A stretch of DNA of 64,000 bases, taken from assembly GCF_004348115.1 (NCBI RefSeq), contig NZ_QPFB01000001.1:1846773-1910772 (forward strand). Reading direction: 5' to 3'. How positions within the stretch are numbered: position 1 is the stretch's first letter; each line of letters opens with the position of its first letter. Positions 50,816 to 59,442 of this stretch are shown one piece after another. Under the pieces are notes generated by a model, which ran no database searches, was not told where the DNA came from, and worked only from the letters and a program-made list of their open reading frames with translations. This stretch comes from Stenotrophomonas sp. ATCM1_4 (lineage in GTDB: Bacteria > Pseudomonadota > Gammaproteobacteria > Xanthomonadales > Xanthomonadaceae). A program made the position numbers and the translations under genes.

Positions 50816-51997
50816 TCAGGGCACGGCGACCGGATAGGAACCGAGTACCTTGATCTGCGCCGAATGGGCCTTGAGTTCGGCCAGCGCGGCCTGCATCGAT
50901 TCATCCTCGATGTGGCCGGCCAGGTCGATGAAGAAACCGTACTCCCACTTGGCCTGGTGCGACGGCCGCGACTCGATGCGGTTCATGCTGATGCCATGGC
51001 GCGCGAACGGGCTAAGCACGTCGAACAGCGCACCGGGCTTGTCGTGGATGAACACCAGCACCGAGGTGCGGTCATGGCCAGAGGACGGGAACAGCTGGCG
51101 ACCGATCACCAAAAAGCGCGTGGTGTTGTCCGCGTCATTCTGGATCGGCTTGGTCACCACCTTCTTCAGGCCGTAGACGTGACCAGCGCTCTCGCCGCCA
51201 ATGGCGGCCGCGTCATCGGCATTGCGGGCGCGGCGTGCGCCTTCGGCATTGCTCGATACCGGGATCTTCTCGGCCTTGGGCAGGTTGGCACGCAGCCAGG
51301 ACGAGGTCTGCATGAACGACTGCGGGTGCGCGTAGATGCGCTCGATGTCCTCGAGGCGACCGCTGCGCGACATCAGGAACTGCTGCACGCGCAGTTCCAC
51401 CTCACCGCAGATCTTGAGGTTGGAGGTCAGGAACATGTCCAGCGTGATCTGGATGGTGCCCTGCCCTGAATTCTCCACCGGCACCACGCCGAAGTCGGCG
51501 TTGCCGGCTTCCACTTCCTGGAACACTTCCTCGATGCTGGCCATCGGCAGGCCCATCGCCGAGCGGCCGAAATGCTTGAGCACGGCCTGCTGGCTGAAGG
51601 TGCCTTCCGGGCCGAGGTAGCCGATCTTCAGCGGCTCCTGCTGGGCCAGGCAGGCGGACATGATCTCGCGGAACACGTGCACCAGCACTTCATCGCTGAG
51701 CGGGCCTTCGTTGCGGTCCACCACCATGCGCAGCACCTGCGCCTCGCGCTCGGGACGGTAGTAGTCCACGGCGGCGGCGAGCTTGCCCTTGGCCTTGCCG
51801 ACCTGGTGGGCGAACTCGGCACGCTCGGCGATCAACGCCTGGATGCTGCGGTCGATGTGGTCGATCTTGGCGCGCACATCGGCCAGCACCGGCTTGGCGA
51901 TGGCACCGACGGCGGGCTTCTTCTCGGCCGGCTTGGCGGCCTTCTTCGCGATGGCCGGCTTGGCCTTGGCGGGGGTCTTGGGCGGCTTGCTTGCCAT
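50816..51997 (-). CDS. pheA: Bifunctional chorismate mutase/prephenate dehydratase (P-protein)
   Basis: The 393-residue protein has an AroQ chorismate mutase domain (VRAKIDHIDRSIQALIAERA, near residues 42-61), a prephenate dehydratase domain (KIGYLGPEGTFSQQAVLKHF, VPVENSGQGTIQITLDMF), and a C-terminal ACT domain (TSVLVFIHDKPGALFDVLSP). The first 35 residues are a basic Lys/Ala/Pro extension absent from most P-proteins. It makes phenylpyruvate and is expected to be feedback-inhibited through ACT. ATG 51997 is used; TTG 52000 precedes it. Confidence 0.94.
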   Translation of the reverse strand: MASKPPKTPAKAKPAIAKKAAKPAEKKPAVGAIAKPVLADVRAKIDHIDRSIQALIAERAEFAHQVGKAKGKLAAAVDYYRPEREAQVLRMVVDRNEGPLSDEVLVHVFREIMSACLAQQEPLKIGYLGPEGTFSQQAVLKHFGRSAMGLPMASIEEVFQEVEAGNADFGVVPVENSGQGTIQITLDMFLTSNLKICGEVELRVQQFLMSRSGRLEDIERIYAHPQSFMQTSSWLRANLPKAEKIPVSSNAEGARRARNADDAAAIGGESAGHVYGLKKVVTKPIQNDADNTTRFLVIGRQLFPSSGHDRTSVLVFIHDKPGALFDVLSPFARHGISMNRIESRPSHQAKWEYGFFIDLAGHIEDESMQAALAELKAHSAQIKVLGSYPVAVP

Positions 51998-52049
51998 CAA
52001 TCATTTACCTGTTGCGGGCCGGCGCACGGCGCACGGCGTTGTTGGGGGC

Positions 52050-53135
52050 TCAGCCGTTGCGCTGCTGGAAATCACGCATGAACGCGGCCAGCGCCTGCGC
52101 GCCCTCCAGCGGCATGGCGTTGTAGATCGAGGCGCGGATGCCACCGACCGCCTTGTGCCCCTTCAGGGCCAGCAGGCCGGCGGCCTTGGATTCGCTGACG
52201 AAGCGCGCATCGAGTTCTTCGCTGGGCAGGAAGAACGGGATGTTCATGCGCGAGCGCACCGCCGGCACCACTTCGTTGCGGTAGAAGCCGCCGGAGCCGT
52301 CGATGGCGTCGTAGATCGCGGCCGACTTGGCCTGGCTGAGGCGGGCGAAGGCCTCCACGCCACCCTGGGCCAGCATCCACTTGAACATCAGCCCGGCCAG
52401 GTACCAGTTCCAGGTCGGCGGGGTGTTGAGCATGGAATCGCGCGCCACGTGCGAGCGGTAGTCGAAGATGTCCGCGCGCGGCTGGCCGGCGCGTTCGAGC
52501 AGGTCGCGGCGGATGATCACCACCGCGATGCCGACCGGGCCGAGGTTCTTCTGCGCACCGGCGTAGATCACGCCGTAACGCGAGACATCGATCGGCTCGG
52601 AGGCGATCGAGGAACTGAAATCGGCGATCAGCGGCACCTCGCCCACGTCCGGCACGTCGCGGAATTCGACGCCGTGGATGGTTTCGTTGGCGGTGATGTG
52701 CACGTAGGCCGCGTCGGGCGACAACTGCCACTGCGCCACCGGCGGGATGTCGTGGAAGCCGCCGGCTTCACCGCTGGCGGCCACGTGCGCATCGACATAG
52801 GGCTTGGCCTGCTTGACCGCGGTCTTGCCCCAATGGCCGGTGACCACGTAGTCGGCACGCTGGCCCGGGCTGGCGAAGTTCAGCGGCAGCAGCGCCTGCT
52901 GGGTGGTGGCGCCACCGCCCAGGAACAGCACGGCATAGTCATCGGGGATGCCGACCAGCATGCGCAGGTCGGCTTCGGCCTGCGCCGCCACGGCCATGAA
53001 GTCCGCGCTGCGGTGGCTGATCTCGACGATGGATGCGCCTACGCCATTCCATTCCAACATTTCCTCCTGCGCCTGGCGGAGGACTTGCTCCGGCAGCGTT
53101 GCAGGGCCGGCACTGAAATTGAATGCGCGCGTCAT
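52050..53135 (-). CDS. serC: Phosphoserine aminotransferase
   Basis: The 361-residue class V aminotransferase starts [20 protein letters not shown]. It has the PLP-lysine region [20 protein letters not shown] near residue 195 and SRMNIPFF near residue 300. It acts in serine biosynthesis and also in pyridoxal phosphate synthesis. It heads the serC-pheA-aroA run; the longer frame to 53213 is rejected. Confidence 0.96.
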   Translation of the reverse strand: MTRAFNFSAGPATLPEQVLRQAQEEMLEWNGVGASIVEISHRSADFMAVAAQAEADLRMLVGIPDDYAVLFLGGGATTQQALLPLNFASPGQRADYVVTGHWGKTAVKQAKPYVDAHVAASGEAGGFHDIPPVAQWQLSPDAAYVHITANETIHGVEFRDVPDVGEVPLIADFSSSIASEPIDVSRYGVIYAGAQKNLGPVGIAVVIIRRDLLERAGQPRADIFDYRSHVARDSMLNTPPTWNWYLAGLMFKWMLAQGGVEAFARLSQAKSAAIYDAIDGSGGFYRNEVVPAVRSRMNIPFFLPSEELDARFVSESKAAGLLALKGHKAVGGIRASIYNAMPLEGAQALAAFMRDFQQRNG

Positions 53136-53261
53136 GACACACCTGTTGGGCAGAACCCATAGTATGCCGCAGCGCAACAGCCTTTGGGGGCGCAGAAAAA
53201 GTTGCATCTGCACCCAATTGGACCGCTGCCGAGCCGGCCAGGGCGCGGCCGGCGCGCGGGC

Positions 53262-54068
53262 TCAGCGGGCGCCGTACAGCAGCAGGGCGCTGATCGCCGC
53301 GCCCAGCAACAGGGCGCTGAGCAGCAACCAGGGCCAGCGCCGCGGACGCCGCGGCGCGGCCGTGGCGGCCGCTTCAGCCGGCTCGGCCGGCGCTTCCTCT
53401 TCGACCGCAAGCACCGCCGCCAGGCTTGCGGGGTTCAGCGGCATCTCCAGCACGAAGCGGTGCCCGCCGTCGAACACGACCTGATCACCGGCCTGCAGCC
53501 AGCAGTTGCGTACCGCCACGCCATTGACCAGCGCCCCGTCGGCCGAACCGAGGTCACGCAGCAGCACCTTGTCGTCGTGGCGCTCGAAGCGGGCATGGCG
53601 TGCGGTGAAGGTGGGGTCGTCGATGACGATGTCATTGGTGGCTTCGCTGCCGATGCCACGGGACCGATCCAGGGTGAAGCTGCGGCCATGGTGGCGGCCA
53701 CCGACGCCGCGCAGCAGCACGCGCTGGTCATCACCCGGCTCGGCGACGGCCTCGGGCACCTGCCCGGCCGGCTCGCATTGGCCGCGCAGCAGCATCTCCG
53801 CCCCATCGGCGTAGACCGAATCACCGGCGCGCAGCTGCGCCATCCGGCGCACCGGGCGGCCGTTGACGTGGATGCCGCGGACGCCATTGGCGACCTGCAG
53901 CCAGACGCCGCGCTGGTCCACGCAGAACTGCGCCAGCAACATCGGACCGACGCTGTCATCGCCCAGCCGGACCTGCCCGGATGCATGGCGCACGATGCGC
54001 TGGACGCCCGGACTCAAGGGCTGGTCGGGCTGCTGGCGGTTGCTGAAATGGACTTGCAGGATAGGCAC
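53262..54068 (-). CDS. Tandem FHA-domain protein with a C-terminal membrane anchor
   Basis: The 268-residue product has two FHA-like regions. The first, residues 20-95, is weak. The second, residues 117-195, has GIGSEATNDIVIDDPTFTAR followed by HARFERHDDKVLLRDLGSAD and GALVNGVAV, a clear phosphothreonine-binding pattern. After an Ala/Glu-rich linker there is a basic stretch and a membrane segment (WPWLLLSALLLGAAISALLL), so the FHA domains face the cytoplasm. No kinase is nearby. FHA proteins are common in T6SS control, but this one is far from the locus. Confidence 0.8.
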   Translation of the reverse strand: MPILQVHFSNRQQPDQPLSPGVQRIVRHASGQVRLGDDSVGPMLLAQFCVDQRGVWLQVANGVRGIHVNGRPVRRMAQLRAGDSVYADGAEMLLRGQCEPAGQVPEAVAEPGDDQRVLLRGVGGRHHGRSFTLDRSRGIGSEATNDIVIDDPTFTARHARFERHDDKVLLRDLGSADGALVNGVAVRNCWLQAGDQVVFDGGHRFVLEMPLNPASLAAVLAVEEEAPAEPAEAAATAAPRRPRRWPWLLLSALLLGAAISALLLYGAR

Positions 54069-54184
54069 CGCGGCAGACTAGCAGGTCGGCCTGCCGCGCA
54101 GAAGGTGCCACGGCGCCCGGAGCAGGCCGCGCAGGTCCTACAATGCCCTCCCTTCAACCCGACGCCGTATCGCAGGAACGCTTC

Positions 54185-54460
54185 ATGTCCACCATCGACA
54201 TCCGTCACGCCCACAGCCTGTCCGAAGACAACGCCCGCTCCGCCATCGCCGAAGTGGCGCAGAAGCTGCAAGAGCGCTTCGACGTCACCACGCGCTGGGA
54301 AGGCCAGGTGCTGCACTTCGCCCGTTCCGGCGTGGAAGGCGGCATCGAACTGCTGCCCGGCGCGGTGCGGGTCAAGGCTGAACTGGGCTTCCTGTTGTCC
54401 GCGATGAAGGGCATGGTGGAATCGGAAATCCAGCGCGTGCTGGCCGAAAAGCTCGGCTGA
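54185..54460 (+). CDS. Polyhydroxyalkanoic acid system family protein
   Basis: The 91-residue product starts MSTIDIRHAHSLSEDNARSA and contains VEGGIELLPGAVRVKAELGF and a C-terminal helix ending VLAEKLG. This matches the small PHA-granule-region family (PHA_gran_rgn). Its role in granules is not well defined. It lies 74 bp before a phasin-type gene on the same strand, and 20 kb from phaE-phaC. Confidence 0.85.
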   Translation: MSTIDIRHAHSLSEDNARSAIAEVAQKLQERFDVTTRWEGQVLHFARSGVEGGIELLPGAVRVKAELGFLLSAMKGMVESEIQRVLAEKLG

Positions 54461-54534
54461 GCTTCCATCACGCCAAGCACGCATCCCACTCGTTACGGTG
54501 TTGCCCAAGGTTTCGTCCCTATAGGAGCACCGTC

Positions 54535-55002
54535 ATGAGCGCATATGAACGTCGTCCCGGTGACGACGGCGGCAGCAGCCCCGGCCTGCAGCACCAGGCC
54601 GAGCGTATCGGCCGCAGGATGACCGAATCGGCCCAGCAGGTCTGGCTGGCCGGGCTGGGCGCATTGGCCCGGGCGCAGAACGAAGGCAGCCGCCTGTTCG
54701 ATTCACTGGTCAAGGAAGGCGAGGCCGCCGAAGAGCGCAGCCGCGAGGAGTCCACGCGCGGCGAAAGCCTGCGCGACACCGTTGAGAACACCCTGGGCCA
54801 GGCGCGCGAACGCGCCGCCGGCACCTGGGACCGGGTGGAGAAGAACTTCGAGGACCGCGTGCACCGGGTGCTGCGCCGGATGGACATCCCCAGCCGCTCG
54901 GACATCGAGGCGCTGAACGAGCGCTTGGACGCGCTCAACAGGCGCCTGACCAAGGCCGAATCGCGCGCCGCGCACGCCGCCTCGCCTCCGCATGAAGATT
55001 GA
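54535..55002 (+). CDS. Phasin family PHA granule-associated protein
   Basis: The 155-residue protein has a strong site (GGAG, seven bases before ATG). It is helical, with QVWLAGLGALARAQNEGSRL near residue 35 and a Leu-rich C-terminal coiled coil (SDIEALNERLDALNRRLT). This fits the PhaI/PhaF N-terminal phasin domain, which coats PHA granules. The histone-like AAKP tail of PhaF is absent here; a comparable tail is on PhaE instead. Confidence 0.85.
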   Translation: MSAYERRPGDDGGSSPGLQHQAERIGRRMTESAQQVWLAGLGALARAQNEGSRLFDSLVKEGEAAEERSREESTRGESLRDTVENTLGQARERAAGTWDRVEKNFEDRVHRVLRRMDIPSRSDIEALNERLDALNRRLTKAESRAAHAASPPHED

Positions 55003-55040
55003 TGTTGCATAGCAGCAAAAGTTGCGCAAGAATCCATTGA

Positions 55041-55102
55041 CCCGCCAGCAGTACCGCGCCGTTTGTCTCCCTCCCCTCACGGCTCCGGATGGCGGGTTTT
55101 TT
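55041..55102 (+). terminator. Possible rho-independent terminator after the phasin gene
   Basis: CCCGCCA (55041-55047) pairs with TGGCGGG (55090-55096), followed by TTTTTT. Between them GCCG and CGGC can pair, which shortens the effective 42-base loop. The large loop lowers confidence. Confidence 0.45.
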
Positions 55103-55186
55103 CATGCCTGCGCTCCGGGAAAGATGCCCCGCGGGACGGTAAAGGCGACAATGGTCGGCCCGGCCAATCGCGCCATGAGAGCCGCC

Positions 55187-55978
55187 ATGCAGACCCCGCT
55201 GCCCGACACCCCCACCCACCACGACCAGCACGGCCGCTACCCGCGCGCCGAAACCGTGGAGGACTTCCGCCACAACCTGGAGGCCATTCAGGCCCGGATC
55301 GATGCCGCCTGCGCGCGCGCCGGCCGCGACCGCGGCAGCGTGCGGCTGTTGCCGGTCAGCAAGACCATCGACGAGGCCCACATCCGCCTGGCCTACCAGG
55401 CCGGCTGCCGCCTGCTGGGTGAGAACAAGGTGCAGGAGGCCCACCACAAGTGGGAGGCGATGCAGGACCTGCACGACCTGCAGTGGTCGGTGATCGGCCA
55501 CCTGCAGACCAACAAGGCCAAGCTGGTGGCGCGCTTCGCCAGCGAGTTCCAGGCCTTGGACAGCCTGCGCCTGGCCGAGACCCTGGACCGCCGCCTGCAG
55601 CTGGAAGGCCGCTCGCTGGATGTCTACGTGCAGGTCAACACCTCCGGCGAGGACAGCAAGTTCGGCCTGGCACCGGCCGACGTGCCGGCCTTCCTCCAGG
55701 CCCTGCCGCAATTCGGCAGCCTGCGCGTGCGTGGCCTGATGACCCTGGCGCTGTTCTCGACCGAGGCCGAGCGGGTGCGCCGTTGCTTCATCGAACTGCG
55801 CCAGCTCCGCGACCGCCTGCGCCAGCAAGCGCCTGCCGATATCACGCTGGACGAACTGTCGATGGGCATGTCCGGTGACTTCGAGATCGCCATCGAGGAA
55901 GGCGCCACGGTGGTCCGCGTCGGGCAGGCCATCTTCGGTGCAAGAACGGTGCCGGACAGCCACTACTGGCCGGGTTGA
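55187..55978 (+). CDS. YggS-family pyridoxal phosphate homeostasis protein
   Basis: The 263-residue product contains RLLPVSKTIDEAHIRLAYQA, with the PLP-binding Lys in VSKT near residue 57, then LGENKVQEAHHKW, WSVIGHLQTNKAKL, VYVQVNTSGEDSKFGL and the C-terminal LSMGMSGDFEIAIEEGATVV. These match the PROSC/YggS fold III family. An N-terminal extension of about 25 residues (MQTPLPDTPTHHDQHGRYPR) is longer than in E. coli. ATG 55187 is used; ATG 55175 is also possible. Confidence 0.9.
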   Translation: MQTPLPDTPTHHDQHGRYPRAETVEDFRHNLEAIQARIDAACARAGRDRGSVRLLPVSKTIDEAHIRLAYQAGCRLLGENKVQEAHHKWEAMQDLHDLQWSVIGHLQTNKAKLVARFASEFQALDSLRLAETLDRRLQLEGRSLDVYVQVNTSGEDSKFGLAPADVPAFLQALPQFGSLRVRGLMTLALFSTEAERVRRCFIELRQLRDRLRQQAPADITLDELSMGMSGDFEIAIEEGATVVRVGQAIFGARTVPDSHYWPG

Positions 55979-56105
55979 GCACGCGCGCGGGGAGCGTCCC
56001 CGGCAGCGCCCTGACGGCTTTCGCAAAAGCTGCAATTGGCCCTTCTTACGGTCGTGAAGGAAGCTAGACTGAGGCCCCCTGTCTTCCGTTCCCTCGGGTA
56101 AATCG

Positions 56106-57134
56106 ATGTTTTCCTGGATCCTGGCCCTGGTGCTCGCGCTGTTGATCTGGAGCCTTGCGGCCGCCTGGCTGTGGTTGGTCAAGCGCCGGGAAACCGAGAT
56201 GAAGCACGGCCTGGCCGCGCTGGCCGGCATGCGCTGGCGCGAGTTCTCGCAGATCGTCCGTTCGGCGATGGCCGAGCGCCGTGGCCTGGTTGCCCTCAAT
56301 GCCAGCGATGACAGCGAACGCGGCACCAGCAGCGACTTCCTGCTGCAGCGGGACGGCGAGCGCTGGCTGGTGTCGTGCAAGCACGGACGCGCGTATCGGT
56401 TTGATGCCTCGGCCGTGCACGAACTGGGCGCGGCGATGCGCCTGACCGGTGCGGTCGGCGGCCTGCTGCTGACCGAAGGCCAGGTAGACCGCGAGGGCGT
56501 GACCGAGGCCGGGCGGCAATCCATCGAGGTGATCGACGGGCGCGACCTGTGGCAGTTCCTCAAGCCCTACGTGCCGGACGAAGTTCGCGAAACGGTCACC
56601 GGCTTCGCGCGCCGCGAGGCCGTGCGCCACACCGGCATTGCCGGGCTCGCCGCCGTCACCCTGGGCCTGCTGGTCAGCATGGGCTACCTCACACTTCGCG
56701 ACGAAGGCGCCAGCGGGGCGGCCACGCCGCGCGGCGCGCCGGCAGCGTCGGCGACGGCACGCGAAGGACGCCCGGAGCCGACCGGCAACGGTGCCGAAGC
56801 CGCGGCGCCGGCTGCCGCAACGCCCGCTGCCGCAGCCACTCCGGTGGCCAGTGCCAACCCCGGCGACCTGGTCGCCGATCCCGACCCGCAGACGCTGCTG
56901 CGCTACCAGCAGTCGGTGTCCAAGGCATTGGCGCGCACCCCGGGCGTGGTCAGCGGCATCTGGCAGACGCGCAGCACCCTTGCAGTGGAACGCAGCGGGG
57001 AGGATGCGGCAATCTGGCCATTGATCTGCGCCGAGCTGGAACGTTTCCCGGCGCTGCGTACCACCCGCGTGCAGCTCAACCCGCGTCCGGGCGTCGATGA
57101 GCCGGTGCGCTGGCGGCAGTGCCGCACGTTCTGA
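56106..57134 (+). CDS. Membrane-anchored Mrr-like restriction endonuclease-fold protein
   Basis: The 342-residue product has an N-terminal membrane segment (WILALVLALLIWSLAAAWLW). An Mrr_cat-type domain follows near residues 35-155, with FSQIVRSAMAERRG, a catalytic-like SDFLLQRDGERWLVSCKHGR (D...xCK), and LLLTEGQVDREGVTEA. A second membrane segment lies near residues 180-198, then an Ala/Pro-rich linker and a soluble C-terminal domain ending VRWRQCRTF. Nuclease activity is inferred from the fold. No partner methylase is nearby. Confidence 0.75.
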   Translation: MFSWILALVLALLIWSLAAAWLWLVKRRETEMKHGLAALAGMRWREFSQIVRSAMAERRGLVALNASDDSERGTSSDFLLQRDGERWLVSCKHGRAYRFDASAVHELGAAMRLTGAVGGLLLTEGQVDREGVTEAGRQSIEVIDGRDLWQFLKPYVPDEVRETVTGFARREAVRHTGIAGLAAVTLGLLVSMGYLTLRDEGASGAATPRGAPAASATAREGRPEPTGNGAEAAAPAAATPAAAATPVASANPGDLVADPDPQTLLRYQQSVSKALARTPGVVSGIWQTRSTLAVERSGEDAAIWPLICAELERFPALRTTRVQLNPRPGVDEPVRWRQCRTF

Positions 57135-57137
57135 GCC

Positions 57138-57253
57138 GTAGGCGCGGCCCTGGCCGCGCGGCGGGGACACCCCTCCCGAGCGGGATCAACGGCGATGGCA
57201 GGCATTCGCCAGCGCGTTGAGCGTCGCGGTTCCGCGGCCGAAGCCGCTCCTAC
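57138..57253. repeat. Inverted pair of GTAG-type REP hairpins
   Basis: At 57138, GTAG is followed by the stem GCGCGGCC/GGCCGCGC (57142-57159). On the opposite strand at 57253-57250, GTAG is followed by GAGCGGCTTCGGCCGCG. The two copies face each other, as in REP doublets (REPINs). The second GTAG supplies the TAG stop codon of hutC. This fits the GTAG-headed repeats common in Stenotrophomonas. Confidence 0.7.
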
Positions 57254-57978
57254 CTGTTGCCGGGCGCGAAGCGGGCGATCAGGTCGTAGGCATCGCCCAG
57301 GAACTTCTGTCGCACCCAGGTGATGGGCTGTTCGCCGCGCCAGGTCTGGCGATCGATGGTCAGGCAGGCGGTACCGGCCGGCACCTGCAGCAGGGCGGCT
57401 TCCTCGGCGGTGGCGGCCACCGCGCTGATGCGGTGCTCACCACGCGTCCAGGACACGTTCTGCAGCAGCCAGCTGCCCGGCGGCTGTACCGAGAAGTCCA
57501 CTTCCAGCGTTTCGGGGACGGCCTCGGGATTGATCAGGCGCCGCTCCAGCGCCAGCGGCTTGCCGTCGGCCAGGTGCAGGCAGCGCATCGCCAGCAGCTT
57601 GCCGGCACCGACCAGCGCCAACTCCTCCGCCTGTCCTGCGCGGGCCTTGCGATGGGCGTGCTCCAGCAACTGGAAGCCATAGGCATGGCCGCGCTGGATG
57701 ACCGACACCGCGATGTCCGGGATCTCCAGCGCCACGTGTTCCAGGTGCGGGGGCTGGCGCGCCACGAACGAACCGGCGCGGCGACGGCGCTCGATCATGC
57801 CGCTCTCGGCCAGCGTGGTCAGCACCTTGTTCACCGTCATCCGGGAACACCCGTACTGCTCCATCAACTCATGTTCGAAGGGAATGCGGTAGCCCGGCTC
57901 CCACTCGCCGCTGAGGATGCGGCTTTCGATGTCACTGCGGATGCGTTGGTTGAGGGTGGGAGCCTTCTTGCTCTTCAC
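57250..57978 (-). CDS. hutC: Histidine utilisation repressor HutC (GntR family)
   Basis: The 242-residue protein has an N-terminal winged HTH (LMEQYGCSRMTVNKVLTTLA near residues 38-57) and a UTRA ligand-binding domain (AMRCLHLADGKPLALERRLI, ACLTIDRQTWRGEQPITWVR), as in HutC, which responds to urocanate. GTG 57978 has AGGAA six to seven bases upstream. It lies downstream of hutF, 32 bp apart on the same strand. The palindrome at 59411-59422 is its probable operator. Confidence 0.93.
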   Translation of the reverse strand: MKSKKAPTLNQRIRSDIESRILSGEWEPGYRIPFEHELMEQYGCSRMTVNKVLTTLAESGMIERRRRAGSFVARQPPHLEHVALEIPDIAVSVIQRGHAYGFQLLEHAHRKARAGQAEELALVGAGKLLAMRCLHLADGKPLALERRLINPEAVPETLEVDFSVQPPGSWLLQNVSWTRGEHRISAVAATAEEAALLQVPAGTACLTIDRQTWRGEQPITWVRQKFLGDAYDLIARFAPGNR

Positions 57979-58010
57979 TCGCGATTCCTGAAATGGGCAA
58001 CACCGTGTCG

Positions 58011-59384
58011 TCAGGCCAGTATCCGGCCAAGGGCGGCGCGGTAACGCAGGGTGATCGCTTCGCGATGCACGTGGCGGCCCCCCTGGACCAGCTCGCGACC
58101 GTTGCGCCAGACGCTGCGGAGGGCGCCATTACGTGCGGCGAACAGCCAACTGTCAAGCAAGGCATCGCCCTGTCGACCCTGCAGTGCCGGGTGTTCCGGA
58201 TCCAGTTCGAGCAGGTCGGCCGGCGCGCCCGCCCGCAACCCGCTGGCCACGCCCAGCACCTGCGCCGCGCCCTCACCGGCCTGCTGGTACAACCAGCGCC
58301 CGGTGGAGAACACGCCCGGCGACAACACGTTGCGCCCCCGCAACGCCAGGCGCTGGCCGTACTCGAGCAGACGCAGTTCCTCGGCTGCATCGATCAACAC
58401 GTTCGAATCCGAGCCCACCCCGAACCGGCCGCCGGCCTGCACGAAGTCGCGCATCGGGAACAGGCCGTCGCCCAGGTTGGCCTCGGTGATCGGGCACAGC
58501 CCCACCACCGCGCCGCTGTCGGCGATCTGCTGCACTTCCCGCGCGGTGACGTGGGTGGCATGCACCAGGCACCAGCGCGGATCGACCGCGACGTGGTCGT
58601 ACAACCACTCCACCGGGCGCTGGCCGCTCCATGCCAGGCAGGCGTCGACCTCGCGGGTCTGCTCGGCGATATGGATGTGGATCGGGCCCTGCCCCATCGC
58701 CGCCAATGCCTGCAGTTCCTGTGGCGTACTGGCACGCAGGCTGTGCGGGGCCAGCCCCAGCACCGCATCGGGCGTCGTGGCCAGCACCCGCTGGCAGCCT
58801 TCGAGCAGGCGCGCGAAGCCATCCACGTCGTGCAGGAAGCGACGCTGGCCCGGCGTCGGCGCCACCCCGCCGAAATCGCTGTGCGCATAGAACACCGGCA
58901 GCAGGGTCAGGCCCAGCCCGGTCTCGGCAGCGGCGGCGGCCACGCGCGCGGACATTTCCGCCGGATCGGCATAGCCGCTGCCATCCTGGGCGTGGTGCAG
59001 GTAGTGGAACTCGCCGACGCGGGTGAAGCCGCTTTCCAGCATCTCCATGTACGCCTGCGCGGCGATGGCCTGGAAGTCGTCCGGGTCGAGCCGGTCGAGG
59101 AAGCGGTACATCAGCTCGCGCCAGCTCCAGAAGCTGTCGCCCGAGCGCCCGCCCACTTCGGTCAGGCCAGCCATCGCGCGCTGGAACGCATGGCTGTGCA
59201 GGTTGCCGAGCCCGGCCACGACCGTGCCCAGCCGCCGGTCCCCGTCCTGCGCCGGCACCCCGGCCGTCACCGAAGTGATGCGCCCGGCCTGGCTTTCGAT
59301 GCGCACGTCATGCGCCCAGCCATCGGCCAACAAGGCCTGCTGGGCATGGAAATGAACCGGTTGCGATGGGGATGGGGTGATCAC
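58011..59384 (-). CDS. hutF: Formimidoylglutamate deiminase
   Basis: The 457-residue amidohydrolase has the metal motif GLGNLHSHAFQRAMAGL near residue 60, HIHIAEQ near residue 240 and GSDSNVLIDAAEELRLLE near residue 320. It converts formimidoylglutamate to formylglutamate plus ammonia, which hutG then processes. GTG 59384 has GGAGA eight bases upstream; the longer frame to 59654 runs across the divergent promoter and is rejected. It is divergent from hutI. Confidence 0.94.
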   Translation of the reverse strand: MITPSPSQPVHFHAQQALLADGWAHDVRIESQAGRITSVTAGVPAQDGDRRLGTVVAGLGNLHSHAFQRAMAGLTEVGGRSGDSFWSWRELMYRFLDRLDPDDFQAIAAQAYMEMLESGFTRVGEFHYLHHAQDGSGYADPAEMSARVAAAAAETGLGLTLLPVFYAHSDFGGVAPTPGQRRFLHDVDGFARLLEGCQRVLATTPDAVLGLAPHSLRASTPQELQALAAMGQGPIHIHIAEQTREVDACLAWSGQRPVEWLYDHVAVDPRWCLVHATHVTAREVQQIADSGAVVGLCPITEANLGDGLFPMRDFVQAGGRFGVGSDSNVLIDAAEELRLLEYGQRLALRGRNVLSPGVFSTGRWLYQQAGEGAAQVLGVASGLRAGAPADLLELDPEHPALQGRQGDALLDSWLFAARNGALRSVWRNGRELVQGGRHVHREAITLRYRAALGRILA

Positions 59385-59410
59385 TGGACACTCTCCGTTT
59401 TCGGTCGTTA

Positions 59411-59422
59411 TTGTATATACAA
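59411..59422. promoter_or_regulatory. HutC operator palindrome
   Basis: TTGTATATACAA is a perfect 12-bp palindrome in the 58-bp region between hutF and hutI. It matches the TGTATATACA-type HutC site known from Pseudomonas. One site would control both divergent operons. Confidence 0.8.
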
Positions 59423-59442
59423 ATTCACCGGGATGAGTGCCC

